From Chloroflexota bacterium (GTDB taxonomy: Bacteria > Chloroflexota > Dehalococcoidia > SAR202 > UBA11138): DNA of 13,822 bases. Below are positions 7,170 through 13,822 of the stretch, one piece after another. The notes under the pieces are model-generated. The model saw only the letters and a list, made by a program, of their open reading frames with translations. It was not told the origin of the DNA and ran no database searches. The stretch spans positions 1 to 13,822 of the forward strand of contig JADFHV010000019.1 in NCBI GenBank assembly GCA_022566975.1. Reading direction: 5' to 3'. The first letter of the stretch is position 1, and each line of letters starts with the position of its first letter. Made by a program: the position numbers and the translations under genes.

Positions 7170-8393
7170 CTACTCGTGCCTCAGCGCTTCGATGGGGTGC
7201 AGGTTGGCCGCCCGCGCCGCCGGGTATATGCCGAAGAAGAGCCCGATGGCGACCGATACCGTCATGGCCAGCGCGACGATGTCTCCGCTGAGAACGGTCT
7301 CGAAGGTCGTGCCGCCCAGGCTCTGCCCGTCCAGCATCAACGAAACGCCGACGCCGAGGGCCGCCCCCGCAGCGCCGCCGCCCAGACTCAGCAGCGTCGC
7401 CTCAGACACGAACTGGTAAAGGATATCCCGCCACTTGGCCCCCATGGCCTTGCGGATCCCTATCTCCCGCGTCCGCTCAGCCACCGACACCAGCATGATG
7501 TTCATGATGCCGATGCCGCCAACCAGCAGAGATATGCCCGCGATGGCGCCCAGGAAGATGACGAACGTGTCCTGCGTCTCCTCGAGAGTCTCGATGGCCT
7601 CCTGCTGGCTCGTGATAGTGAAGTCGTTGTCGCCGGATATCCGATGGCGGAGTCTCAGCACGGTCGTGATCTCCTGGACCGCATCCTCCAGGTCGTCCCC
7701 GTCCGCTATCTGGACATTGATGGCCTGTACGGTAATGTCTCCCTGGGCTGTGCGCTCCGACGTCAGCCGAAAATAGGCGGTGGTTATCGGGACCAGCACC
7801 TGGTTGTCGAGGTTACCCAGGACGCTCCCGCCCTGCGATTCCAGTACGCCGATCACCGTGAATTGCCGGCCGCTGATCCTCAGGGTCTGGCCCACGGGGT
7901 CTCGGAAGCCGAAAAGACTCTCGGCCACCTGGGAGCCCAGCACGGCGACCTCCGAGATGTTGGCGACGTGGGTTGCGGAGATGAACCTCCCGGAGCCCAC
8001 CGAGTAGTTGCGTACGAACTGGTATTCGGGCGTCACGCCTACGATCTGGGCGAAGGTATTCTCCCGTCCGGCGACGATCTGGCCGGACGTACTGAGCTCC
8101 GGTGCGACCGCCCCAACCGATGGTGCGAAGACGGGGTCCAGCAGGGCGTAGGCGTCGTCCAGCGTCAGAGTCGATACACCGCCCTGGCCCGTGGACTCGG
8201 GGCGTACGAACAAGAGATTGGTCCCCAGCGCCTCGATTCTTGATGTGATGGCCTGCTGGGCCCCCCTGCCCACCGACATGGTGGATATGACTGCCGCGAC
8301 GCCTATGACGATGCCCAGAAGGGCCAGCGCGGTCCTGAGCTTGCTGGAGCCCAGGGACGATACCGCTGTCAGCAGGACCGTGAGCGGGCTCAT
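7170..8393 (-). CDS. MacB-type ABC transporter permease (FtsX-like)
   Basis: A 407-residue inner-membrane permease of the MacB/FtsX class, which couples ATP use in the cytoplasm to mechanical work on substrates or partners outside the membrane. It has the expected plan: an N-terminal helix (about 19-42, KLRTALALLGIVIGVAAVISTMSVG), a large extracytoplasmic domain (about 45-270, containing SVGSGRFI..., VAVLGSQVAESLFG and ISGRQFTVIGVLES), then three C-terminal helices. The first of these is VIFLGAIAGISLLVGGIG with the conserved IMNIMLVSVAERTREIGIRKAMGA loop. The ATG overlaps the ATPase stop by four bases (ATGA), so translation is probably coupled. Together with the two genes before it in the operon it forms a complete MacA-MacB tripartite-like system with the ATPase as a separate protein. 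Substrate cannot be told; no outer-membrane TolC-like gene is present. Confidence 0.92.
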   Translation of the reverse strand: MSPLTVLLTAVSSLGSSKLRTALALLGIVIGVAAVISTMSVGRGAQQAITSRIEALGTNLLFVRPESTGQGGVSTLTLDDAYALLDPVFAPSVGAVAPELSTSGQIVAGRENTFAQIVGVTPEYQFVRNYSVGSGRFISATHVANISEVAVLGSQVAESLFGFRDPVGQTLRISGRQFTVIGVLESQGGSVLGNLDNQVLVPITTAYFRLTSERTAQGDITVQAINVQIADGDDLEDAVQEITTVLRLRHRISGDNDFTITSQQEAIETLEETQDTFVIFLGAIAGISLLVGGIGIMNIMLVSVAERTREIGIRKAMGAKWRDILYQFVSEATLLSLGGGAAGAALGVGVSLMLDGQSLGGTTFETVLSGDIVALAMTVSVAIGLFFGIYPAARAANLHPIEALRHE

Positions 8394-9106
8394 GCCGAGC
8401 CCTCTGCGTAGGCGCCCTTCGCGGTGCGGGGCTCCGGTACCGGCTCGTCGCCCGTTATGACGCCGTCCAGCATCGATATGATCCGATGGGTGTGCGCCGC
8501 GATATCGGCATCGTGGGTCACGATGACGACGGTCATGTCCTCGTCGCGATTCAGGCCCTGCAGGATCGCCACGATCTCCTCGCTGGAACGGCTGTCCAGG
8601 TTCCCCGTGGGCTCGTCGGCCAGGAGCAGGTCAGGGCTCTTTACCAGGGCCCTCGCGATGCCTACTCGCTGCTGCTGACCTCCCGACAGCTCCGGGGGCC
8701 GGTGGTGCATGCGGTCCCCCAGACCCACGCGCTCCAGGGCCTCGCGGGCCCGCCCGCCGCGACGTCGGCCGTTGCCGTACAGCAGGGGAAGCTCCACGTT
8801 GGCCAGGGCGGTGAGGCGCGAGAGCAGGTTATAGGTCTGGAAGACGAAGCCAATCTTCCGGTTCCGTATCTCGGCCAGGCGGTTGCCTCCCAGGCGCCCG
8901 ACCTCCTCTCCGTCGAGGACGTAGCTTCCGGTGGACGGCACGTCCAGGCATCCCAGCAGGTTCATCAGCGTGGACTTTCCGGACCCCGATGGTCCCATGA
9001 TGGCGACCAACTCTCCCCGACGTATGGACAGGTTTACACCGTTGAGCGCCCTCACCTCGACTGAGCCGATGGTGTAGGTCTTGGTCACCTCTTCAAGGTG
9101 GATCAT
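8390..9106 (-). CDS. ABC transporter ATPase (MacB/LolD type)
   Basis: A 238-residue cytoplasmic ATPase that powers the adjoining permease. All motifs are intact: Walker A GPSGSGKST (38-46), Q-loop Gln91, signature LSGGQQQRVG (141-150), Walker B LLLADEP (161-167) with catalytic Glu, D-loop NLD and switch His199. The phrase LMNLLGCLDVPSTGSY after Walker A is characteristic of the lipoprotein/macrolide-export (o228) subgroup. Its start lies 18 bases after the HlyD stop and its end overlaps the permease start by four bases, so the three genes form one transcript. The ribosome-binding site is weak (a GGAG somewhat far upstream), which suggests dependence on translation of the preceding gene. Confidence 0.95.
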   Translation of the reverse strand: MIHLEEVTKTYTIGSVEVRALNGVNLSIRRGELVAIMGPSGSGKSTLMNLLGCLDVPSTGSYVLDGEEVGRLGGNRLAEIRNRKIGFVFQTYNLLSRLTALANVELPLLYGNGRRRGGRAREALERVGLGDRMHHRPPELSGGQQQRVGIARALVKSPDLLLADEPTGNLDSRSSEEIVAILQGLNRDEDMTVVIVTHDADIAAHTHRIISMLDGVITGDEPVPEPRTAKGAYAEGSA

Positions 9107-9124
9107 CTGACGCCTGGCACTCCG

Positions 9125-11272
9125 CTAGTCGTGGTCATCTGACCCTCCGCTAAAGCCACCCCGTCCTCCACCGCCGAAGCCGCCACCAAATCCGCCGCCG
9201 AAGCCCCCCGTGAAGCCGCGTCCAAAGCCGAACCCCTGAGTGGTGGCCTGACTGGTCTCCACTACGACCGTGTCCCCCGCGGCCAGACCGTCACTCACCA
9301 CCACCCAGAACTCGTCGCTGTTTCCCAGCACCACCGCACGTTCCACGATGCCAGCATCGGTCACTACGCGGACGATGGGCCGGTCGAAGGTACCTGACAG
9401 GGCATCGAGGGGTACCAGGAGCACGTTGCGGTCCTCGCGGAGGACTACCTGTGCCACCGCGCTCAGCCCTTCCGGTAGCTCGAGTCCCTCTGGAAGCTGG
9501 AGCCGGATGCTGACGGCGTAGGTGACGACCCCCTGCTGGCTTTCGGCCGATGGGGCGATCTCTGAGACGACGCCGGTCAGCACCTGCCCGGGGAGCGCAT
9601 CCATGGTGACCGAAGCCTGCGCTCCCTCCCGGACGAACAGCACGTCTATCTCGTCCACCACTCCCCCGACCTCTACAACCGACGGGTCTACGATCTCGAG
9701 GATAGGAGCGTCGGCGTTGACCGACTGCCCTGCCTCCACGCGGATGTCGGACACGACACCCGCCCACGGCGCCCTGATGACCACTCCGTCCAGACGTTGC
9801 AACGCGGTCTCCAGGGCCTCCAGGCTGGAGGCGACCTCCGCCTGCCGTAGCGTAACCTCCAGCGGGTCGACACTGGTCTTAAACTCGGACAGGTCCTCCT
9901 CTGCCTCGGCCAGGCCCGCCTGCGCGACCAGCACCTGCTTCCCCCGCGCCTCGAGGTCGAGAGGGTCCGGCCCGCTCGTAAGCGCTACCAGGTCGCTCCC
10001 GGCTTCGACGAGTGCCAGGACCGCAACCTCGAGCTGCTTTTCGGTGGACTCTACCTCCAGAGGGTCAGCCGGCTCCTCAAGCTCGGCAAGGGCATCACGC
10101 GCGTCCGCCAGCGCCTCTTCGGCATCGATAACCGCGGCCTGAGCGGTGTCGATAGCCTTCGCCGCCTGGATATCCTGGGTCTCCAGGTCGTCCCTGGGCT
10201 GTTGGAGGACGTCCCACCCGTCGTCCATCTCCTTTTTCACGCACCAGCCCTCGTTGGGCACTACGCCGTCATCACAGGTCGGGGCGATCACGCCGGGAGA
10301 GAAGTTCACCCACACGTAGACGACCGATTCGTCCCAGGCGGTGGCCGGATCATCGCTGGGCAGGCCGCCGCCGAAGCGCGATGGCAGGGCTGCGAACCGA
10401 GCGTTCGGATCGAATAGCGAGCCGAGGTCCACCGCCCAGGATGCCAGTAGCGTGTCCGGGTCCTCTCCAGTCTCCTCGTCGGTCGGCTCAATGCCCAGCC
10501 AGTTGTCGAACACAGCTCGATAGTCGTCGAGGGCCTGGTCCACGGCGTCCTGGGCAGCCTGGAGCTTATCGTCCCAGTCATTCTGAGTAAGCGTCAGGTC
10601 GCGGCGGGCGTTCGTGAGAATCACGGAGGCCGAGTCGATCTGCGACTGGGCCTTTGCAGTCTCCTCGGTTGTCGGCCCGTCCAACAGCGCGGCCAGGGTG
10701 CTGGACACGCTCTCGACGGCGAGCCTGGCGTCGATAACGTTGGCCTCTGCCTTGGCTACCTCCTGCGCCGTCGGCTCCAGCAGCGCGGAGAGAGCTTCCT
10801 GAGTGTCCGAGAGGGCTAGCTTGGCGTTGGCGACCGCCGACTCCGCCTGCGCTATCTCCAGAGGGGTGTGAGGGTCCAGAGCCTTGGCCAGGGCCTCCTC
10901 GGCGTTCCGCAACGCTATCTCCGCCTGGGCGACCGCCTTCTCCAGACCCGCGGCCGTCTCCGAATCGAGTCTGGCCAGCGGCTGCCCCTCCTCCACTCGA
11001 TCGCCGTCTGCCACGAGTATCTCAGCCACCGTGCCCTGAACACCGAACGACAGCGTGTCGCGGTCTGGGAACACCAGGCTGCCATTGATGGAGATGTCGT
11101 TGACCAGGTCTCCCACAGTAACCGGGATGAGCTGTTGATCCTCGGCGAGAGAGCTATCTCCTGCGCGGTCGAGCAGTAGGAACACACCGACGGCGACCCC
11201 GACGCCGGCCACAACGACGGCAAGGAGGGCCCCGACCTGCCACGCTCTGATCTCTCTTAGTCCTTCCAACAT
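9125..11272 (-). CDS. HlyD/MacA-family periplasmic adaptor with extended repeat coiled coil and Gly-rich tail
   Basis: A 715-residue membrane-fusion protein, first gene of the export operon. ATG 11272 is chosen for AGGAG just upstream; an earlier in-frame Met at 11326 is less likely. A membrane anchor spans about 12-34. The lipoyl-like half motif VQGTVAEILVADGDRVEEGQPLARLD (about 78-103) has its partner at 498-527 (IRAPWAGVVSDIRVEAGQSV). Between them is an unusually long hairpin. Helical repeats with a proline every 32-34 residues start near 133, 167 and 199, and again near 401, 435 and 469. An inserted non-helical domain (about 252-360) carries Cys333 and Cys344. Beta-barrel and membrane-proximal domains follow (530-675). 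The last 35 residues are Gly/Phe repeats ending SDDHD. Typical MacA is near 370-400 residues. It should join the permease outside the membrane; the insertion and tail have no function I can name. Confidence 0.88.
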   Translation of the reverse strand: MLEGLREIRAWQVGALLAVVVAGVGVAVGVFLLLDRAGDSSLAEDQQLIPVTVGDLVNDISINGSLVFPDRDTLSFGVQGTVAEILVADGDRVEEGQPLARLDSETAAGLEKAVAQAEIALRNAEEALAKALDPHTPLEIAQAESAVANAKLALSDTQEALSALLEPTAQEVAKAEANVIDARLAVESVSSTLAALLDGPTTEETAKAQSQIDSASVILTNARRDLTLTQNDWDDKLQAAQDAVDQALDDYRAVFDNWLGIEPTDEETGEDPDTLLASWAVDLGSLFDPNARFAALPSRFGGGLPSDDPATAWDESVVYVWVNFSPGVIAPTCDDGVVPNEGWCVKKEMDDGWDVLQQPRDDLETQDIQAAKAIDTAQAAVIDAEEALADARDALAELEEPADPLEVESTEKQLEVAVLALVEAGSDLVALTSGPDPLDLEARGKQVLVAQAGLAEAEEDLSEFKTSVDPLEVTLRQAEVASSLEALETALQRLDGVVIRAPWAGVVSDIRVEAGQSVNADAPILEIVDPSVVEVGGVVDEIDVLFVREGAQASVTMDALPGQVLTGVVSEIAPSAESQQGVVTYAVSIRLQLPEGLELPEGLSAVAQVVLREDRNVLLVPLDALSGTFDRPIVRVVTDAGIVERAVVLGNSDEFWVVVSDGLAAGDTVVVETSQATTQGFGFGRGFTGGFGGGFGGGFGGGGRGGFSGGSDDHD

Positions 11273-11335
11273 CGTCTCCTGCCCGCGGGTCACAAACATC
11301 TGGCTCTGGGAACACTCTGGAAGCACATTTACACA

Positions 11336-11357
11336 AAAGCGTTAAGAAACTATTAAG
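11336..11357 (-). promoter_or_regulatory. 11-bp tandem direct repeat, possible OmpR/PhoP-family operator
   Basis: Read on the minus strand, CTTAATAGTTT and CTTAACGCTTT lie head to tail with 8 of 11 bases identical. Two half-sites with an 11-bp period are the usual DNA target of OmpR/PhoB-family response regulators, and TTAATA-N5-TTAACG resembles the PhoP box described in Bacillus. They lie about 65-85 bases upstream of the HlyD start, a suitable place for activation. A weak -10 candidate (TAAATG, 11330-11325) follows. No regulator gene is in the window. Confidence 0.4.
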
Positions 11358-11416
11358 GAGCGAGGTGAAGAAGCCCATGGGATGGCGTTCACCGAAGGCC
11401 AGGCCACATCTTTCCC

Positions 11417-11447
11417 GTGCCCCTTGGGCTATACTGGCCCCAGGCAC
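11417..11447 (+). promoter_or_regulatory. -10 box inside an imperfect palindrome upstream of the LLM gene
   Basis: TATACT (11430-11435) is a strong -10 match for the plus-strand LLM gene, though the -35 region is poor. It sits in the centre of nested inverted repeats, GTGCC (11417-11421) with GGCAC (11443-11447) and GGGC (11426-11429) with GCCC (11437-11440). This could be an operator over the promoter, or a hairpin. The predicted leader is about 85 bases. The rest of the divergent region 11273-11526 shows no gene. Confidence 0.35.
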
Positions 11448-11500
11448 ACCGTGCGGCCCGGTAGGTCGCATCAGGCTGTGTCCCTGCGCTTGGTGCCAGC

Positions 11501-11524
11501 AGCTCGATATGGGGGATATCGGCT
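11501..11524 (+). promoter_or_regulatory. hairpin presenting the ribosome-binding site of the LLM gene
   Basis: CGATAT (11505-11510) and ATATCG (11516-11521) pair around a loop of five G (11511-11515). AGC (11501-11503) and GCT (11522-11524) extend the stem after one bulged T. The G-run is the only Shine-Dalgarno-like sequence before ATG 11527, which begins two bases after the stem. Folding would place the ribosome-binding site in a loop and tuck the start codon against a stem, a layout suited to translational control. It could equally be a DNA operator. Confidence 0.45.
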
Positions 11525-11526
11525 AA

Positions 11527-13521
11527 ATGAAGGTAGCAACGTCAGGAGACTCATCCGCCCTACATACGGTCCCTGAGGCCGCACGCTCGGCTGAGGAGCT
11601 TGGATACGACATCTTCTCGACCAGCGAGACCAATCACAACCCATTCATCCCTCTGACCCTGGCGGCTGAGCATACGGAGCGTGTCGCCCTCCAGACCTCC
11701 ATCGCCCTGGCATTCCCCCGTAGCCCCACGGACATGGCATACGTAGCGTGGGACCTACAGAAGTTTTCGGGAGGGCGCCTCCAGCTCGGCCTCGGTAGCC
11801 AGGTCCGAGGCCACGTGGTGCGGCGGTTCAGCGGCACCTGGTCCGCTCCGGCCAGTCGAATGAGGGAGTACATCCTGGCCATGCGGGCGGTGTGGGACAC
11901 CTGGCAAAACGGCGTCAAGCTGGAGTTCGCCGGCGAGCACTACCGGATGGACCTCATGCCGCCGTTCTTCAACCCCGGACCGATCGAGGACCCCGACATA
12001 AAGGTGTATGTCGCGGCCGTGAACCCGCGGATGCTCAGGGTGGCGGGCGAGCTTTGCCAGGGAGTGCTGCTCCACTCCTTCAACACGCCTAAGTACACGA
12101 CAGAGGTGGTGCTGCCAAGCCTGGCGGAGGGGGCCGCGCGGGCCGGACGAAGTCCAGACGACGTCGAGATCAGCGGAGGCGGCTTCATCGTCACCGGCGC
12201 CAACGAAGAGGAGATCGAAAAGGAGAGACGGGCCACGAAGGCCCGCATCGCCTTCTACGCATCGACCCGCAGCTACTCGCCCGTCTTCGAGACCCATGGG
12301 TGGGCTGACACGGCCCAGAAGCTGTACCGGATGTCCATCGAAGGCCGGTGGAACGAAATGGCGGGCGAGATCACCGACGAGATGCGCACGATCGCAGGGC
12401 ACTCCTTGGAGGGTTTCCCGAAGGAGGCGGACATTCCGCGTCGGGAGGCCTTCGGGCTCAGCCCGTCGCGCCGCGAGACCTTCGAGCACTTTCTCGACCA
12501 GATGATCGAGGATCTCGAGGCCGCCATGCCGGTGGACGGCGTCTATCTCGCGCTCCATGGCGCGATGGCGGTCGAAGGTGTGCCGCGGCCCGAAGCGGAG
12601 ATTGCCCGGCGCTTCCGTGAGGTCGTGGGGCCCGGCGTGCCCATTGCTGCGACCTTCGATCTCCACGGGAACGAGGACGCCGAGTTCCTTCGATGGGCCA
12701 ACTTCGCGTTTGTCACCAAGCGGTATCCGCATTACGACAATGGATTACAGGGTGCCAGAGCGGCGCGTGCCATCCACAGAGTCGCTAGCGGCACGTACGA
12801 TCCGACCACCGCAACGCGGAAGCCGGGGATCATCACCGCAACCGTGCTCCAATGGACGGGACAGTCACCCTCCATGGATATCATGGAGCGTGCGCGCCGT
12901 TGGGAGGCCCGCGAGCCCGATGCGTTCGTAAGCGTCTTTTACGGGTATCCGTGGTCCGATGTCCCAGACGTCGGCGCCACAATCCATGTCATGACCAACG
13001 GTGACCAGGTACTCGCCGATCGCATCGCCGACGACATGGATGACTTCGTCTGGCGGGTTCGGGAGGACTTCGCGGTCGGTGGCTACCCTGGTCCTCAGGA
13101 GGCTGCGCGCACCGTGGCGCGGGCCATCGCCGATGGACGCACACCGGTTGCGGTAGGTGACCACAGCGACCGTCCCGGTGACGCCACCCACATCCTCAAG
13201 GCCTTCGAGGCCGCGGGCATAGGGAAGGTCCTCTACGGCGGGATCTCCTCTCCGGCCACGCTGGATGCCCTCGTCGGGTCGGGCGCCGCGGCCGGTGACG
13301 CCTTCGACATGGAGATCGGGGGCTTCACACCGTCGGGAGGGACGCCGGCCCGGATCCAGGGCACGTTGGAGTACCTAGGTGAGTGGGCGGGTTACGACCT
13401 CACCGCCGTCGTCTCCTTCGGGGCCGGGAATGTGGTCTTCATCACACCAACCTACACACAGATCCTCTATCCGGAGGTGTTTCGCGTCGGGCCTGTGAAC
13501 CCGGCCTCGCTGAGCCGTTGA
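11527..13521 (+). CDS. F420-type luciferase-like oxidoreductase fused in frame to an M81 (MlrC-type) metallopeptidase fragment (probable chimera)
   Basis: A 664-residue frame made of two unrelated proteins. Residues 1 to about 286 are a luciferase-like monooxygenase fold of the F420-dependent kind, close in style to the MSMEG_2256 group. Visible parts are EAARSAEELGYDIFSTSETNHNPFIPLTLAAEHT, the conserved FSGGRLQLGLGSQVRGHV segment (80-97), REYILAMRAVWDTWQNG, and KVYVAAVNPRMLRVAGELCQGVLLHSF. The usual tail after ITDEM (normally a short '..FAVVGE..' region of some 40-60 residues) is missing. From about residue 287 the sequence becomes M81 peptidase (next entry). The start at 11527 follows a G-rich site in a hairpin. 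Both enzyme types are known only as separate proteins in my knowledge. Since each partner is truncated at the join, an assembly chimera is more likely than a bifunctional enzyme. Confidence 0.75.
   Translation: MKVATSGDSSALHTVPEAARSAEELGYDIFSTSETNHNPFIPLTLAAEHTERVALQTSIALAFPRSPTDMAYVAWDLQKFSGGRLQLGLGSQVRGHVVRRFSGTWSAPASRMREYILAMRAVWDTWQNGVKLEFAGEHYRMDLMPPFFNPGPIEDPDIKVYVAAVNPRMLRVAGELCQGVLLHSFNTPKYTTEVVLPSLAEGAARAGRSPDDVEISGGGFIVTGANEEEIEKERRATKARIAFYASTRSYSPVFETHGWADTAQKLYRMSIEGRWNEMAGEITDEMRTIAGHSLEGFPKEADIPRREAFGLSPSRRETFEHFLDQMIEDLEAAMPVDGVYLALHGAMAVEGVPRPEAEIARRFREVVGPGVPIAATFDLHGNEDAEFLRWANFAFVTKRYPHYDNGLQGARAARAIHRVASGTYDPTTATRKPGIITATVLQWTGQSPSMDIMERARRWEAREPDAFVSVFYGYPWSDVPDVGATIHVMTNGDQVLADRIADDMDDFVWRVREDFAVGGYPGPQEAARTVARAIADGRTPVAVGDHSDRPGDATHILKAFEAAGIGKVLYGGISSPATLDALVGSGAAAGDAFDMEIGGFTPSGGTPARIQGTLEYLGEWAGYDLTAVVSFGAGNVVFITPTYTQILYPEVFRVGPVNPASLSR
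12382..13521 (+). other. M81 family metallopeptidase (MlrC-like), N-terminus missing, within the fused frame
   Basis: This part matches the MlrC family, zinc peptidases named for the last step of microcystin degradation, most members having unknown substrates. Seen in order in fused-frame numbering: VDGVYLALHGAM (336-347); the metal-binding pair Asp378 and His380 in FDLHGN; the third ligand His402 in KRYPHYDN; GYPWSDVPDVGA (473-484); and the C-terminal MlrC domain with VGDHSDRPGDAT (543-554), GGISSP and GNVVFITP. The N-terminal roughly 70-80 residues, including the expected 'HETNTF' region, are absent. Residues 287-310 (RTIAGHSLEGFPKEADIPRREAFG) fit neither family clearly. The stop at 13521 is the natural end of the family. 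Confidence 0.8.
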
Positions 13522-13822
13522 AATCGCGTGCCCCATTCTACGCGGCCATCACAGGGTGTCCGATCGATCCAGTTGGATGCGTCCACCTCGCCGTCTCTTA
13601 CGAGAACCACCGCCCCGTGCCTCGGTCGGAGAGCGCTTCCAAGCCGTCGGCGGGACCGAACCCGGCCTGCAAGGCGTCGGAGGGGCTCCAGGCGGCGGAA
13701 ACTGCGGGTTTCCCCACCGCAGCGGCGAGATCGGCCAGGCTCCCTGCAGTCCCGCAAGTCTGCGGGACGGGGCAGGTTTGTCGCCGAGACGGGTGCATCT
13801 CGGTTGAGATCAAGGCGCGAGA
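13522..13822. other. 301-base tail with no assignable gene
   Basis: Nothing here can be named. On the minus strand a frame from the right (about 13813 to 13598, with GSLADLAAAVGKPAVSAAW) has some protein-like character and could be the 3' end of a gene entering from outside the window, but I do not recognise it. A plus-strand frame over the same stretch is Pro/Arg/Gly-rich and looks like a shadow. Confidence 0.3.
13743..13780 (+). terminator. possible rho-independent terminator downstream of the M81 gene
   Basis: GTCCCGCA (13749-13756) and TGCGGGAC (13761-13768) form a perfect eight-pair stem with a four-base loop. An outer CCTGC (13743-13747) / GCAGG (13772-13776) stem extends it, and TTTG follows. 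The T run is short and the hairpin is some 220 bases after the stop at 13521, so the call is modest. Confidence 0.35.

Noticed and set aside
7008..8243. 411-codon plus-strand open frame opposite the permease
   Set aside because: No family resemblance and no ribosome-binding site; it is the complement of a clear MacB permease and runs through the palindrome block.

Overview
The window looks like three pieces of DNA from different sources joined together. Piece A (1 to about 2450) holds the 3' end of an aspartate carbamoyltransferase gene and a membrane-anchored pentaheme cytochrome c. Piece B (about 2455 to about 12380) is GC-rich and carries the C-terminal half of a thiamine-diphosphate (TPP) enzyme, a cation/H+ antiporter with a rhodanese domain, a uronate-dehydrogenase-like SDR, tRNA-Ala, a MacAB-type export operon and an F420-type luciferase-like oxidoreductase. 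Piece C (about 12385 to 13822) is an N-terminally truncated M81 (MlrC-type) metallopeptidase plus an unassigned tail. At both joins one reading frame runs straight from one protein family into an unrelated one, each side missing its natural end. Contig misassembly is the simplest explanation. The F420-type LLM enzyme and high GC of piece B would fit Chloroflexota or Actinobacteriota, but no marker here settles the taxonomy.

Layout: pyrB 3' end (+), promoter, cytochrome/TPP fusion (+). It meets a minus-strand operon tail to tail: near-leaderless 28-aa small ORF, then SDR, then antiporter-rhodanese. Next come a frameshifted remnant (+), a tRNA-Ala with its own promoter (+), a DUF5666-like glycine-rich protein (-), a cluster of perfect palindromes, and macB permease, ABC ATPase and HlyD/MacA adaptor (all -, HlyD first in the transcript). 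The divergent control region before the LLM gene (+) has an 11-bp direct repeat, a palindrome around a -10 box and a hairpin holding the ribosome-binding site in its loop.

The most interesting signal is in the antiporter gene. Its rhodanese domain is interrupted by an in-frame TGA two codons after the presumed catalytic Cys, where I recall related domains having Cys (YCxCP). The domain then continues in the same frame for 43 codons to a natural stop. A hairpin fitting the bacterial SECIS pattern follows the TGA at the right distance. The gene is a good candidate for a selenocysteine-containing antiporter-rhodanese fusion of 530 residues; a point mutation or sequencing error is the main alternative.

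The three-gene export operon and the DUF5666-like gene look functionally linked: the adaptor and the small protein both carry unusual Gly/Phe-rich stretches, and the adaptor has a symmetric three-plus-three set of about 34-residue coiled-coil repeats around an inserted domain.
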